This document shows, in pieces, positions 32,737-40,070 of a stretch of DNA of 64,000 bases. The stretch comes from Clostridiales bacterium (GTDB lineage: Bacteria; Bacillota; Clostridia; Christensenellales; CAG-138): assembly GCA_004557245.1 (NCBI GenBank), contig SFEL01000007.1, positions 1-64,000 on the forward strand, in the 5' to 3' direction. The position numbers and the translations under genes are program-made. The notes under the pieces are model-generated. The model was not told the DNA's origin. It did not search any database and saw only the letters and a program-made list of their open reading frames with translations. Every line of letters starts with the position of its first letter. Positions within the stretch are counted from its first letter, which is position 1.

Positions 32737-33204
32737 TCAATCGTCGCGGGTGCGCCATGCAATTTCCGCATCGAGGTTCTTACGGAGAGTCTCGTTCTCC
32801 TTTATCAGGTCATCGTAGTGCACGCTCTGTACGTAGAATTTATCAAAGCCAAAGGTAGCTTCCTCAAGCTCCTCCTCGGTATAGCTGGGGAGCAGGGTGC
32901 CGCTCTTGCGGCGCAGGCCCATGGCGGTTATAACTACCAGCCGCCTGTGCTGCTCGGAGAGCTGAATTATCTTGAGGCTTTCGGGTATCTCGAGGTTCAG
33001 GCCGTAAAGCTCGTTTACCCGGCGAAGGAGAGGCTGCTGCTCGGGCTTGATGGAGACGATAACACCGTATTTTGCGAACAGTTCCTTGAGATAGTCCGCA
33101 GATACCGGCTCGCGGGTGATGGTGCTCTTGCCAAGGCCCTCAAGCATGGTGTTGGAAATAGAGAAACTGACGTAGGTTTCGTTGCCTGTCTTTGGGTAAT
33201 CCAT
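32737..33204 (-). CDS. Hypothetical protein
   Basis: 155 residues, strong RBS TAGGAGG and a good promoter (33279-33307). Soluble, mixed charge, no signal or membrane segment; begins MDYPKTGNETYVSFSISNTM and has a mid part LSEQHRRLVVITAMGLRRKS and an acidic, helix-prone C-terminal third. I do not recognise the family. Monocistronic between a repeat element and a tRNA gene. Confidence 0.75.
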   Translation of the reverse strand: MDYPKTGNETYVSFSISNTMLEGLGKSTITREPVSADYLKELFAKYGVIVSIKPEQQPLLRRVNELYGLNLEIPESLKIIQLSEQHRRLVVITAMGLRRKSGTLLPSYTEEELEEATFGFDKFYVQSVHYDDLIKENETLRKNLDAEIAWRTRDD

Positions 33205-33278
33205 ATTTCCTCCTAAAAAATTTGTTTTGTTATTATTATCGGCAAGCCGACAAGATATAATTCAGATTTGATATTTTG

Positions 33279-33307
33279 ATGCTAACACTAAGTGCAACTT
33301 ATGTCAA
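33279..33307 (-). promoter_or_regulatory. Promoter of the hypothetical gene
   Basis: Minus strand TTGACA (33302-33307), 17 bases, TAGCAT (33279-33284). Leader about 70 bases, containing a short GTCGGCTTGCCGA inverted repeat near 33240. Confidence 0.75.
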
Positions 33308-33365
33308 CTACCGATATTTTTTATACAAAATGCAAATGCTACCGGCGATCCCGACCAACATCTAT

Positions 33366-33394
33366 TTGACAAAAATGCCTTCCGAGCATATAAT
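33366..33394 (+). promoter_or_regulatory. Consensus promoter of tRNA-Arg
   Basis: TTGACA (33366-33371), 17 bases, TATAAT (33389-33394): both boxes perfect, as expected for a stable RNA gene. Confidence 0.93.
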
Positions 33395-33409
33395 ATATCC
33401 GTTGTATAT

Positions 33410-33486
33410 CTCTCCGTAGCTCAGCAGGATAGAGCGTTCGCCTCCTAAGCGAAAGGCCGCGCGTTCGAATCGCGCCGGGGAGGCCA
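33410..33486 (+). tRNA. tRNA-Arg (anticodon CCT)
   Basis: Cloverleaf folds by hand: acceptor CTCTCCG (33410-33416) with CGGGGAG (33476-33482, one G-U pair), D arm from 33419, anticodon stem TTCGC/GCGAA with loop CTCCTAA (anticodon CCT at 33444-33446), T arm GCGCG-TTCGAAT-CGCGC, discriminator G and an encoded CCA (33484-33486). Reads AGG. Its 3' end is followed by foreign gene debris, the usual landing place for integrating elements. Confidence 0.95.
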
Positions 33487-33491
33487 GAAAG

Positions 33492-33522
33492 CCAGATTTC
33501 ATTTAAGAAATTTGGTTTTTTG
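33492..33522 (+). terminator. Terminator of tRNA-Arg
   Basis: CCAGATTTC (33492-33500) pairs with GAAATTTGG (33507-33515, one G-U) and runs into six T. Confidence 0.88.
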
Positions 33523-33526
33523 TTTA

Positions 33527-33655
33527 CCGAAAAGGCGGTGTCGGGAAACCTCCACCGCAGTAAATCTGGGCGCGAGGCTGGTGCGGGCCGGAAACGATGT
33601 GCTGGTCATCGACCTTGACGCTCAGGCGAACCTCACCATGGCAACGGCGAACACC
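33527..33655 (+). pseudogene. ParA-type ATPase fragment, frameshifted
   Basis: The deviant Walker A region of ParA is recognisable: KGGVGK in one frame, then STAVNLGARLVRAGNDVLVI and DLDAQANLTMA in the next. One base is missing in GGGAAACC, where intact genes read GGGAAAACC, so the P-loop is broken. There is no start or C-terminal two-thirds; sequence turns into an acetyltransferase relic at about 33690. Remnant of a plasmid or integrative element next to the tRNA. Confidence 0.8.
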
Positions 33656-33689
33656 AGCAGGGTGGAGAGCGCACCAAGTTTTGGCATCA

Positions 33690-34112
33690 AAAAGAAGTCT
33701 GTTCTTTATTGACTCAGCAGTACTGTAAAGCGCCATATCCAGAACCTTGCCGTTTTTTACGGCATTGTTTTTCATGGTACCCGCATAGCAGAATCCGGCT
33801 TTCTCCAATGCCCGCCGGGAGCCTCGGTTGTATGCGAAAGGATCAGCATAAATGCGGAGAATGTCGGCGGCTTCAAAGAGAATACCGCAATGCTGCCGAT
33901 GGCCCGATCACTGATGGTGATGGCATAGGCGAAGGCGTCGTTTTCACTTGCGGAAAGCATGGGGGCAATATATTCCGATGCGTCCTGCCCCGTGTAGGGA
34001 AATGGCAGGCCGTCCCGCAAATTGTTGAGATTTTTTCGCTGTCCAGCGCCGATGCCATATCCTTTGCATCTGACAGCTGCCTACAGTTCATTGCAAGTTC
34101 ACGCCTTTGCAA
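33690..34112 (-). pseudogene. GNAT acetyltransferase remnant
   Basis: Pieces of one acetyltransferase are spread over frames on the minus strand: a start with MNCRQLSDAKDMASALDSEK, then LRDGLPFPYTGQDASEYIAP to ISDRAIGSIAVF, and after a deletion YADPFAYNRGSRRALEKAGF to VKNGKVLDMALY. The central acetyl-CoA binding stretch between them is gone. At least two frameshifts plus the deletion rule out function. Confidence 0.8.
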
Positions 34113-34155
34113 AAGGCCCTTCCAATGTGCAAATCAAATGGTCGTATTGCTCTAT

Positions 34156-34722
34156 TTACAGGATTCCTGTAATCGTCATTGTCGAAACGATCTCAGCAGT
34201 TTCCTTCTCGCTTTGCTCCCGGGGCTTGCAGATCGGCACCCAGATGCCGCATTCGTAATCCGGGCTTTGCATATCGCCGGGGGAGTACACCTCCAGCATG
34301 GCGTTGCCGTTGCCAAGGTATTTCTGCCCTTCCTTCGGATACCACTCCTGCCAGACCCGGGTGTTCAGGGCTTGCAGGGAGCCGGGCAGCGGCCCCTTAG
34401 CAGAAAACATGGCCCAGTCACTTTCCGGGAAGGTATAGAGCTTCAGCCCCTCCGGCACCTTGCCGCCCTTGTATAGCCCGGAGATCCAGTATTCAAAGGA
34501 GTCTTCCTTCTCGTCACAGATGGCAAAGAGGCCTACGCCGTTTTCCAGAATTGCTTTTTCCAGCGGGGTTTCCGGCTGCATGGTCTGCCAGAGCCGTGCG
34601 TACTTCTGTGCATACTCCTTGTCCCAAAATTCAGGACATTTGGTATAGCCCTCCTCTGGACGGATGGAGGTGGAATAGCCGATGAAGGTCATGGCGGGTT
34701 TATGTTCGTATGTAATGTTCAT
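34156..34722 (-). CDS. GyrI-like/AraC effector-binding domain protein
   Basis: 188 residues. Stand-alone effector-binding fold as in GyrI-like proteins and the C-terminal half of AraC/Rob-type regulators: MTFIGYSTSIRPEEGYTKCP at the start, FAICDEKEDSFEYWISGLYK in the middle and YECGIWVPI near the end. No DNA-binding helix-turn-helix. Residues after GIWVPI look like read-through into degraded DNA. May bind small hydrophobic molecules. RBS GGAGAT. Isoleucine mostly ATC/ATT. Confidence 0.75.
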   Translation of the reverse strand: MNITYEHKPAMTFIGYSTSIRPEEGYTKCPEFWDKEYAQKYARLWQTMQPETPLEKAILENGVGLFAICDEKEDSFEYWISGLYKGGKVPEGLKLYTFPESDWAMFSAKGPLPGSLQALNTRVWQEWYPKEGQKYLGNGNAMLEVYSPGDMQSPDYECGIWVPICKPREQSEKETAEIVSTMTITGIL

Positions 34723-34749
34723 TTGTGCATCTCCTTGTTTATTTGGCTT

Positions 34750-35066
34750 TTTGCGGCTATTTCAAAATCCCGGCAGCAAGCAGAACGCCCAGGCCGAGAG
34801 TTGTTCCGCTTACAACGCGCAATACCCTCATGTATCTGCCGGAAAGGGCACGGGGAAATGTCTGCTAAAAACCCTGTGTGCTTTTTCGGCATCTGCCCGC
34901 TCTTGTCAAAGGAGGGGCAGAGTACATTCAATGACTTCTGCGATGTAGCGATTCCCATTTTCTTACCTCAACAGCAAATGCATCACGAGCGATATCGCCG
35001 CGATGACGGAAAACACGCGATGACATCTCAACTGTTTTTCAGGATTTCTATAAAAAATGCAGATCG
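34750..35066 (-). pseudogene. Degraded membrane-protein remnants
   Basis: No intact frame in this 320-base gap. Minus-strand fragments include RYMRVLRVVSGTTLGLGVLL followed by AAGILK and a stop, and, to the right, QLRCHRVFSVIAAISLVMHL LLR and a stop, both membrane-helix-like and in different frames. They seem to be ends of two lost small membrane genes at the tail of the operon. Confidence 0.4.
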
Positions 35067-35068
35067 CT

Positions 35069-35620
35069 TTATTTTTCTCCGTTAGAATTCAGTGATCGAT
35101 TTCTTTCCTCCAGCTCCGCGCCATAGCGGAAGATAAGGGAAGCCAGAATAAGAACGATACCGGTAACCAGACTGGGGAGGTTGCTGACATCGCCGCTTCT
35201 CTCCACGCCCAGACAAACCGTGATGACGGATGCAACCACAATCGCCACGATAGGCATATAGATGCAGCGAATGCCCAGCCTTTTGAGCAGATCTGCGCCG
35301 TTTTCCGTAAAGGGAGTACCCTCTGCCTGTTCGGTTTTGAAATACCTGCAGGCATTGGACAGCAGGATGGCTTCGGCGGTCAGCATGATGAGATCAGAAA
35401 GCAGCACGGCCAGCGTCTGGTTCAAGCCCTCGCCGCCGGCAAAAATCGGTACTGGCTCGCCAAAAAGAGTGAACACCGTACCGCCGTTGTACCAGATTAT
35501 GGCGCACAGAGCGCCGATAGCGCAAATGGATGCGCCTACGATGCTGAAAACAAAAGCAATTTTTGCAAGAATTTGAAAGACCCGGAAGGTTTTCTGAATG
35601 GTTTGCAGGGATTTCATCAT
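35069..35620 (-). CDS. DUF2975 membrane protein
   Basis: 183 residues, four membrane helices (about 15-45, 70-95, 120-140, 150-170). Fits the DUF2975 family, small integral membrane proteins common in Firmicute accessory DNA and often next to a Cro/TetR regulator. Overlaps the upstream gene by 4 bases. RBS GGAGG. Function unknown. Confidence 0.7.
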   Translation of the reverse strand: MMKSLQTIQKTFRVFQILAKIAFVFSIVGASICAIGALCAIIWYNGGTVFTLFGEPVPIFAGGEGLNQTLAVLLSDLIMLTAEAILLSNACRYFKTEQAEGTPFTENGADLLKRLGIRCIYMPIVAIVVASVITVCLGVERSGDVSNLPSLVTGIVLILASLIFRYGAELEERNRSLNSNGEK

Positions 35621-36021
35621 GTTTCCTCCTTAAGTTGAATATGAATGGTTCCTTTTGCGTGCCGGGCTTCCACAACGATCGTGTAGACGCCGCTTTCCCG
35701 GATGTTCACCGTAAAATCAGTGGTTTCTTTCCCGTTCCCACGGTAAATGGTGGTTCCGTCCGGCGCTTTGATCTCCATGTACAAAGAGCCCTTCACTGTT
35801 TCAAATTGGATTTGAAGGACGTCTCCCTCGTGCAGCTCCAAAGTATGCAGATCGGTTCCGTTCATCCGCTCGATATCCAGCAGATAGGCGTCCGGATTTT
35901 TGATACGGTTACCTGTGAAGCCTTCCTGATTGTATAAAAACAGAAATGAGGCAACCCCTGAAAGGAATAGGAGGGGAAGCACGAGCAAAACAGCTTTTTT
36001 ACTTTTCGTCATTGTCTTCAC
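35617..36021 (-). CDS. Membrane-anchored extracytoplasmic protein, unknown
   Basis: 134 residues: basic N-terminus, one membrane helix (about 9-30), then an outside beta-rich domain with LELHEGDVLQIQFETVKGSL and SGVYTIVVEARHAKGTIHIQ, resembling GOLD/pre-peptidase-C-like sandwich domains. No lipobox. Part of the TetR-controlled operon; starts 23 bases inside the previous gene. Confidence 0.6.
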   Translation of the reverse strand: MKTMTKSKKAVLLVLPLLFLSGVASFLFLYNQEGFTGNRIKNPDAYLLDIERMNGTDLHTLELHEGDVLQIQFETVKGSLYMEIKAPDGTTIYRGNGKETTDFTVNIRESGVYTIVVEARHAKGTIHIQLKEET

Positions 36022-36283
36022 CGTGATTCCCTTTCTTGATACAGGTTCCTATGGCCAGACCGATCAGCATGCCGAGGGAGATGCCGATTCCGGTGTTGTT
36101 CCCAAAGGATGTTCCGATTGCGGTGCCAAGGCACATCCCCAGGCACATACCCTCGGTTCCATAATCGTCGCTCTGTTCTTCCTTCTTTTTCTTTTTTGCA
36201 CTCCTTGCAAAAAACACTGCAAGGAGCAGGCCCACCGCGATCCACGGCAGTGCCGCCCGAATAAAATCAAATACAGCTTCCAT
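35999..36283 (-). CDS. Small glycine-zipper membrane protein
   Basis: 94 residues: N-terminal helix, a KKKKKEE cytoplasmic stretch, then a Gly-rich hydrophobic hairpin GMCLGMCLGTAIGTSFGNNT with GxxxG spacing. Such segments pack helices tightly. RBS GGAGACG. Unknown function, co-translated with the next gene. Confidence 0.6.
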   Translation of the reverse strand: MEAVFDFIRAALPWIAVGLLLAVFFARSAKKKKKEEQSDDYGTEGMCLGMCLGTAIGTSFGNNTGIGISLGMLIGLAIGTCIKKGNHGEDNDEK

Positions 36284-36295
36284 ATGTCGTCTCCT

Positions 36296-37216
36296 TTATT
36301 TACAGATCTCGAATGCGCCCATGCGGCACTGCACGCTTACACTTGAGGTATGCGTAATGCCTAAAAGCCGATCCATTTCTGCCGCAACTGATTCGTATTT
36401 CCCTTTCGTATGATGTACCAGAACATAGTCAACCGCTTTGATTTTTCCGGCGGCCTGCCGGCAAAACTCCCGAACCGGAGAGGCCAGAGAAAACACCCAG
36501 ATAGGGGAGCAGATGGTCACATGGTCATAGGCTGTAAGGTCAAGTGCAACCAGCTGTATGGGCATGGGCCAGTGGTGCATGGCAAACCGCCCGCACCACC
36601 AGAAGCCCGCCGTACCTTCGGTGCGCTCGGCAGCTTTGATCTCGTATACCTCTGCGCCGGTTTGGTTCGCAGCCTCATACGCCTGCTTTTTCACATATCC
36701 CATTCTGGAGAAAAATACCACCAGACGAGTGCTGTTTGTTCCTATGTTGGGATAATCCGAAATATCAACATGGAACGCTTCTTGCTTTTCGAACACCCAC
36801 GCCATGTAGCCGGTAACCGCCTGACAGAAGCCAAAAATAAAATAGATGGTGGACATGAAATTGGGCGGAAAGATCACGAACTGAATACAGATCCAAAGCA
36901 TCAGCGTGACGCCGAACACCCCGCCGAGGACAACGCCGCTTTTCCGCTTCCGCAGGAGCAGAACCGCCGCAGTCAGATTGGTCAGCCCGTTCACGATCAG
37001 CAGTGCGATGCCGGGGAAGGTGTAGTCCTGATACAGGTACTCTGCCAGGGGCAGTACCTGAAAATACGGCAGCATTGCATCCATACCCATGGCTTTTCCG
37101 CTGGGGTCCAGCAGCATCCCGCTTGCCCCGGCAACTGCGCCGATGCCGATATACATCGTCCAGCCGAGCAGCCACCGTCCGGCGATTTGTGACCTTGTAT
37201 GCTTATTCTTTTTCAT
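36296..37216 (-). CDS. Membrane protein with C-terminal flavodoxin-like domain
   Basis: 306 residues from ATG 37216 (GGAGG upstream); the frame is open further but without a start signal. Residues 1-145 hold four membrane helices, followed by a flavodoxin-type domain: TRLVVFFSRMGYVKKQAYEA (the FMN phosphate loop position), VTICSPIWVFSLASPVREFC and VDYVLVHHT. A flavodoxin tethered to a small helical bundle suggests membrane electron transfer. Unusual architecture, not assigned to a named family. Confidence 0.7.
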   Translation of the reverse strand: MKKNKHTRSQIAGRWLLGWTMYIGIGAVAGASGMLLDPSGKAMGMDAMLPYFQVLPLAEYLYQDYTFPGIALLIVNGLTNLTAAVLLLRKRKSGVVLGGVFGVTLMLWICIQFVIFPPNFMSTIYFIFGFCQAVTGYMAWVFEKQEAFHVDISDYPNIGTNSTRLVVFFSRMGYVKKQAYEAANQTGAEVYEIKAAERTEGTAGFWWCGRFAMHHWPMPIQLVALDLTAYDHVTICSPIWVFSLASPVREFCRQAAGKIKAVDYVLVHHTKGKYESVAAEMDRLLGITHTSSVSVQCRMGAFEICK

Positions 37217-37433
37217 GGTCTGTCTCTGCCTCCTGATTTTCATCGTCCTTTTCATCTTCCTTTTTATCTTCCGCAATACGGAAATTTCGCGCCGCGAAGA
37301 ACATACAGGCGGCTGCCGCGAACAGGATGCCGCCATAGGCGAGCTTTGCGCAAATGGCAATGAGAATGCCCGATATGCTCATCAGTGCTCCGGCGCAGAT
37401 GAGCATACGGGAAGTAAAATGCTTATCTTTCAT
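37203..37433 (-). CDS. Small two-helix membrane protein
   Basis: 76 residues: MKDKHFTSRMLICAGALMSI leads into two membrane helices, followed by an acidic charged tail. Overlaps both neighbours (14 and 11 bases), so it is translated in series with them. Unknown. Confidence 0.55.
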   Translation of the reverse strand: MKDKHFTSRMLICAGALMSISGILIAICAKLAYGGILFAAAACMFFAARNFRIAEDKKEDEKDDENQEAETDHEKE

Positions 37434-37596
37434 AATCTTTGTCCTCCAGGATTTTGTTGTCTGCGGTGACGGTCAGATACATTTTTTCCATACTGGCATC
37501 GAAGGAGAATTCGCCGGACGCCACTTCGGTTCCCGCTGTGTCTTTTACGGTAATGATAAAGGGCACGGAGGCGCCCGCTTCCTTGGAAGCGATCAT
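37423..37596 (-). pseudogene. C-terminal fragment of an extracytoplasmic protein
   Basis: 57 residues if started at ATG 37596: ASVPFIITVKDTAGTEVASG and EFSFDASMEKMYLTVTADNK. Beta-strand-rich, no signal or start signal; the frame is closed just upstream by the stop of the next fragment. It looks like the end of a larger protein whose front was deleted together with the tail of the DUF7662-like gene. Could still be translated by coupling. Confidence 0.45.
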
Positions 37597-37606
37597 GATA
37601 TCGTTA

Positions 37607-37753
37607 TCAATAGTCCATCAATTCTTTTTTGTATTCCAGAAAAGAATGGTCGATGGGAAGTCCGGCAATCTGCTGGATTTCGGCAAAGGTCAGCTTGAAG
37701 CTGTCCGTGCCCTTTTCTTTGATCCACACCCACAAAGCGTCGTATTTACTCAT
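37607..37753 (-). pseudogene. DUF7662-like small protein, truncated
   Basis: 48 residues starting MSKYDALWVWIKEKGTDSFK, then TFAEIQQIAGLPIDHSFLEY. This is the front of a small family (about 65-75 residues) common beside regulators in gut Firmicutes; the last third is missing and the frame ends abruptly at KKELMDY. Starts 5 bases after the TetR gene. Confidence 0.55.
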
Positions 37754-37757
37754 GGAA

Positions 37758-38384
37758 TCACCGTGCTTCCGGCTGATAGAGCCTGAAAAACTGCCGAATA
37801 TGCTTGCCTATCAGTTCCATGACCTCCGCTTCACGATCCGGTTCCCGGTCGCAGAGGTTGATCCATGTGGAAATGGGCAGACACAGCTGGGCTGCCATGA
37901 TCTCGGGATCATCTTCCCTCAGAACTCCCTGCCGAATCAGATAATTAATAAGCCCGGTGAAGTATTGCATCACGTCCGAATAATTCTGTTTGGTTTGCAG
38001 CTTCGCCATTTCCGGATTTTGAAACTGCTCTATCACCAGCATTTTCCGCGCCTTGCTGATATGGGGATCATGGAGGATGTAACGGATCTGTCCCTGAATT
38101 ATTTGTGCTGCCGCATCAGGCGTCAGCGCCTGTTTGTCCTCTGTATCGGCGAATTTATCCCAATTCGCCCTTGCAAAAATGGAATGTTCCTCATACTGAT
38201 CCAAAACATCCTTCACAAGCGCGTCCAGAATCGCCTGCTTGCTCTCAAAATGGCTGTAAAGCGATGCCTTGCGAATGCCGACGGCGCCCGCAATCTGAGA
38301 GATAGATGTGGCTTCAAAGCCCTGCACGGAGAACAGATCCAGCGATGCTTCCAGAATCTCCTGTTTTGTGTTTCCTCTATCCAT
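37758..38384 (-). CDS. TetR/AcrR-family repressor
   Basis: 208 residues. N-terminal helix-turn-helix domain TKQEILEASLDLFSVQGFEA ... TSISQIAGAVGIRKASLYSHF is typical TetR; the C-terminal ligand-binding part is helical with no named ligand. GGGAGG upstream. Its own promoter is covered by a 20-base inverted repeat. Only about 3 of 19 Ile codons are ATA, against a strong ATA habit in resident genes, so it looks acquired. It heads the operon running left to 35069. Confidence 0.9.
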   Translation of the reverse strand: MDRGNTKQEILEASLDLFSVQGFEATSISQIAGAVGIRKASLYSHFESKQAILDALVKDVLDQYEEHSIFARANWDKFADTEDKQALTPDAAAQIIQGQIRYILHDPHISKARKMLVIEQFQNPEMAKLQTKQNYSDVMQYFTGLINYLIRQGVLREDDPEIMAAQLCLPISTWINLCDREPDREAEVMELIGKHIRQFFRLYQPEAR

Positions 38385-38449
38385 AACGAAACCTCCCTCG
38401 CTGCAACCAGAATTTTCTATCCACTGTGTTTCTCATATCGTATATCCTT

Positions 38450-38478
38450 ATTATAACTACCTATCGTTCGGTAGTCAA
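38450..38478 (-). promoter_or_regulatory. TetR-gene promoter with built-in operator
   Basis: Minus strand TTGACT (38473-38478), 17 bases, TATAAT (38450-38455). The inverted repeat ACTACC...GGTAGT with CG at its centre (38456-38475) fills the space between the two boxes and touches both. A bound repressor dimer would block polymerase directly: autoregulation. Confidence 0.85.
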
Positions 38479-38544
38479 TAAGTTTTGAGAAACCTTTTGG
38501 TGCGGATGTGTATACCTAAACCACACCATGCTATATATCGAGTG

Positions 38545-39010
38545 TCAAATATCCAACATGGGGTAGTCCATACCATCGCTGCAGCGGATCACATCGCTCA
38601 CCTTGGGAACATATCGGGAGCCGTCTGTGGGAACAGCTTTGGAAGCAGCCTGCTGCGGTGCTTCGCTCGTGTATGGTTTGCCGCGCCCCACCTGAACACG
38701 GTGATTTACGCCATCCCAATGGAGACTTTCTTTTTCACTTACTCATACACCCGTTTCTTATTCTGATAGTGCTTATATCCCTTGTAGTCGCCGTAGCCGA
38801 TACCACTCAAAGCCAGAATGCCCAGAGGAATCAGCAACAGACTGTAATTGAAGTCTGTGGAGCTGTACGCATTTTCGTAAATTCGCTGCCGTATGCCATA
38901 GTTGCGGTGTAGCCGGTAGGAGTCTTGCTGAAGCTGTAATGTGTTATTCCCGCGGATTTAGTTATATTATAATAGAAGCCTTCTTTAGCGTTTCCGGAAC
39001 TTGCAACAAA
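38545..39010 (-). pseudogene. Two broken genes at the island edge
   Basis: No intact gene in 38480-39130. A minus-strand tail ending at 38545 reads AVPTDGSRYVPKVSDVIRCS and MDYPMLDI. Another, ending at 38739, reads NITKSAGITHYSFSKTPTGY up to about 38880, shifts frame, and continues YSSTDFNYSLLLIPLGILAL to KRVYE, a membrane-anchored C-terminus. Both lack starts. Confidence 0.5.
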
Positions 39011-39021
39011 TATGCTACAAT

Positions 39022-39056
39022 AAAGGGGTATGCACAACGAAAGTGCATACCCCTTT
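39022..39056 (-). terminator. Bidirectional terminator after serA
   Basis: AAAGGGGTATGCAC (39022-39035) pairs with GTGCATACCCCTTT (39043-39056): 14-bp perfect stem. Ends the leftward serC-serA transcript. Confidence 0.9.
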
Positions 39057-39137
39057 GTTAGCGATCCCTGTCAGGAAGCTGCCATACACAACCCGTTTTA
39101 TGGACAGCTATCTCAACTGACATCTTTTAATGCGCGA

Positions 39138-40049
39138 TTATTTGCCGAAGCTCTCGATGATCTCAACAATCTCGGTGCCGATGCGCTTCTGGGCTTCCTT
39201 GGTAGCTGCACCGATATGGGGGGTGCAGGATACCATGGGATGGCTGTACAGAGCCTTGTTGGTAGCGGGCTCGTCTGCGTAAACATCCAGACCGGCGCTG
39301 CGTACCTTGCCGCTCTCAAGGCCTGCAAGCAGAGCAGCCTCATCAACGTTGGTGCCGCGGCTGGTGTTGATAATGGTTACGCCGTCCTTCATCTTGGCGA
39401 TGGTCTCGGCATTGATGAGGGCGCCGCCGTCTACGGCGGGGGCATGTACGGAGATGAAGTCGGATTTGGCAAGCAGCTCGTCAAGCTCTACGTAGGGAAT
39501 TCCCAGCTTCTCTTCGATTCCGGGAATATGGAATATATCCTCAGCGATTACGTTCATGCCGATGGCCTTGGCCATTACGCCAAGATGCTGGCCGATGCGG
39601 CCGAAGCCTACGATGCCCAGGGTCTTGCCCTGAAGCTCGATGCCCTTGCCGTAGGCCTTCTTTTCCCACTTATCCTCACGCATGGTGTGACCGGCGATGG
39701 AGATAAAGCGGGCGCAGGCGAACATATGGGCCATAGCCAGCTCTGCAACGGACTGGGAGGAGGCGCGGGGGGTGTTCTTTACGGTGATGCCGGCTGCTTC
39801 CGCGTACTTGACGTCGATATTGTCAACGCCAACGCCGCCGCGGATGATCAGCTTCAGCTTGCCGCCCTTGGCTTCGTCGATGTGGTTGGCGCGGATTTTA
39901 GTAGCGCTGCGGACTACTACGGCGTCAAACTCCTTCAGTGCTGCACCCAGCTCCTCGGGGGCATAGAACTGTTCAACGACCTCATGGCCATTATCCTTAA
40001 GGGCCTGGAGGGCGTCCTTATCCATTCCGTCAGTTACCAATATGCGCAT
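39138..40049 (-). CDS. serA: D-3-phosphoglycerate dehydrogenase
   Basis: 303 residues, the short form without ACT domain, so probably not feedback-inhibited through that route. NAD-binding motif GIVGFGRIGQHLG, GVGVDNIDVKYAEAAGI, catalytic Arg in INTSRG and His in CTPHIGAATKEAQ. Oxidises 3-phosphoglycerate in the first step of serine synthesis. Encoded 21 bases after serC, which supplies the next step; order serC-serA on the minus strand. Confidence 0.95.
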   Translation of the reverse strand: MRILVTDGMDKDALQALKDNGHEVVEQFYAPEELGAALKEFDAVVVRSATKIRANHIDEAKGGKLKLIIRGGVGVDNIDVKYAEAAGITVKNTPRASSQSVAELAMAHMFACARFISIAGHTMREDKWEKKAYGKGIELQGKTLGIVGFGRIGQHLGVMAKAIGMNVIAEDIFHIPGIEEKLGIPYVELDELLAKSDFISVHAPAVDGGALINAETIAKMKDGVTIINTSRGTNVDEAALLAGLESGKVRSAGLDVYADEPATNKALYSHPMVSCTPHIGAATKEAQKRIGTEIVEIIESFGK

Positions 40050-40070
40050 GATATTCTCTCCTTTATTAAA

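Noticed and set aside
33512..33712. Possible new small gene after the tRNA
   Set aside because: The frame is a frameshifted parA fragment joined to antisense acetyltransferase debris.
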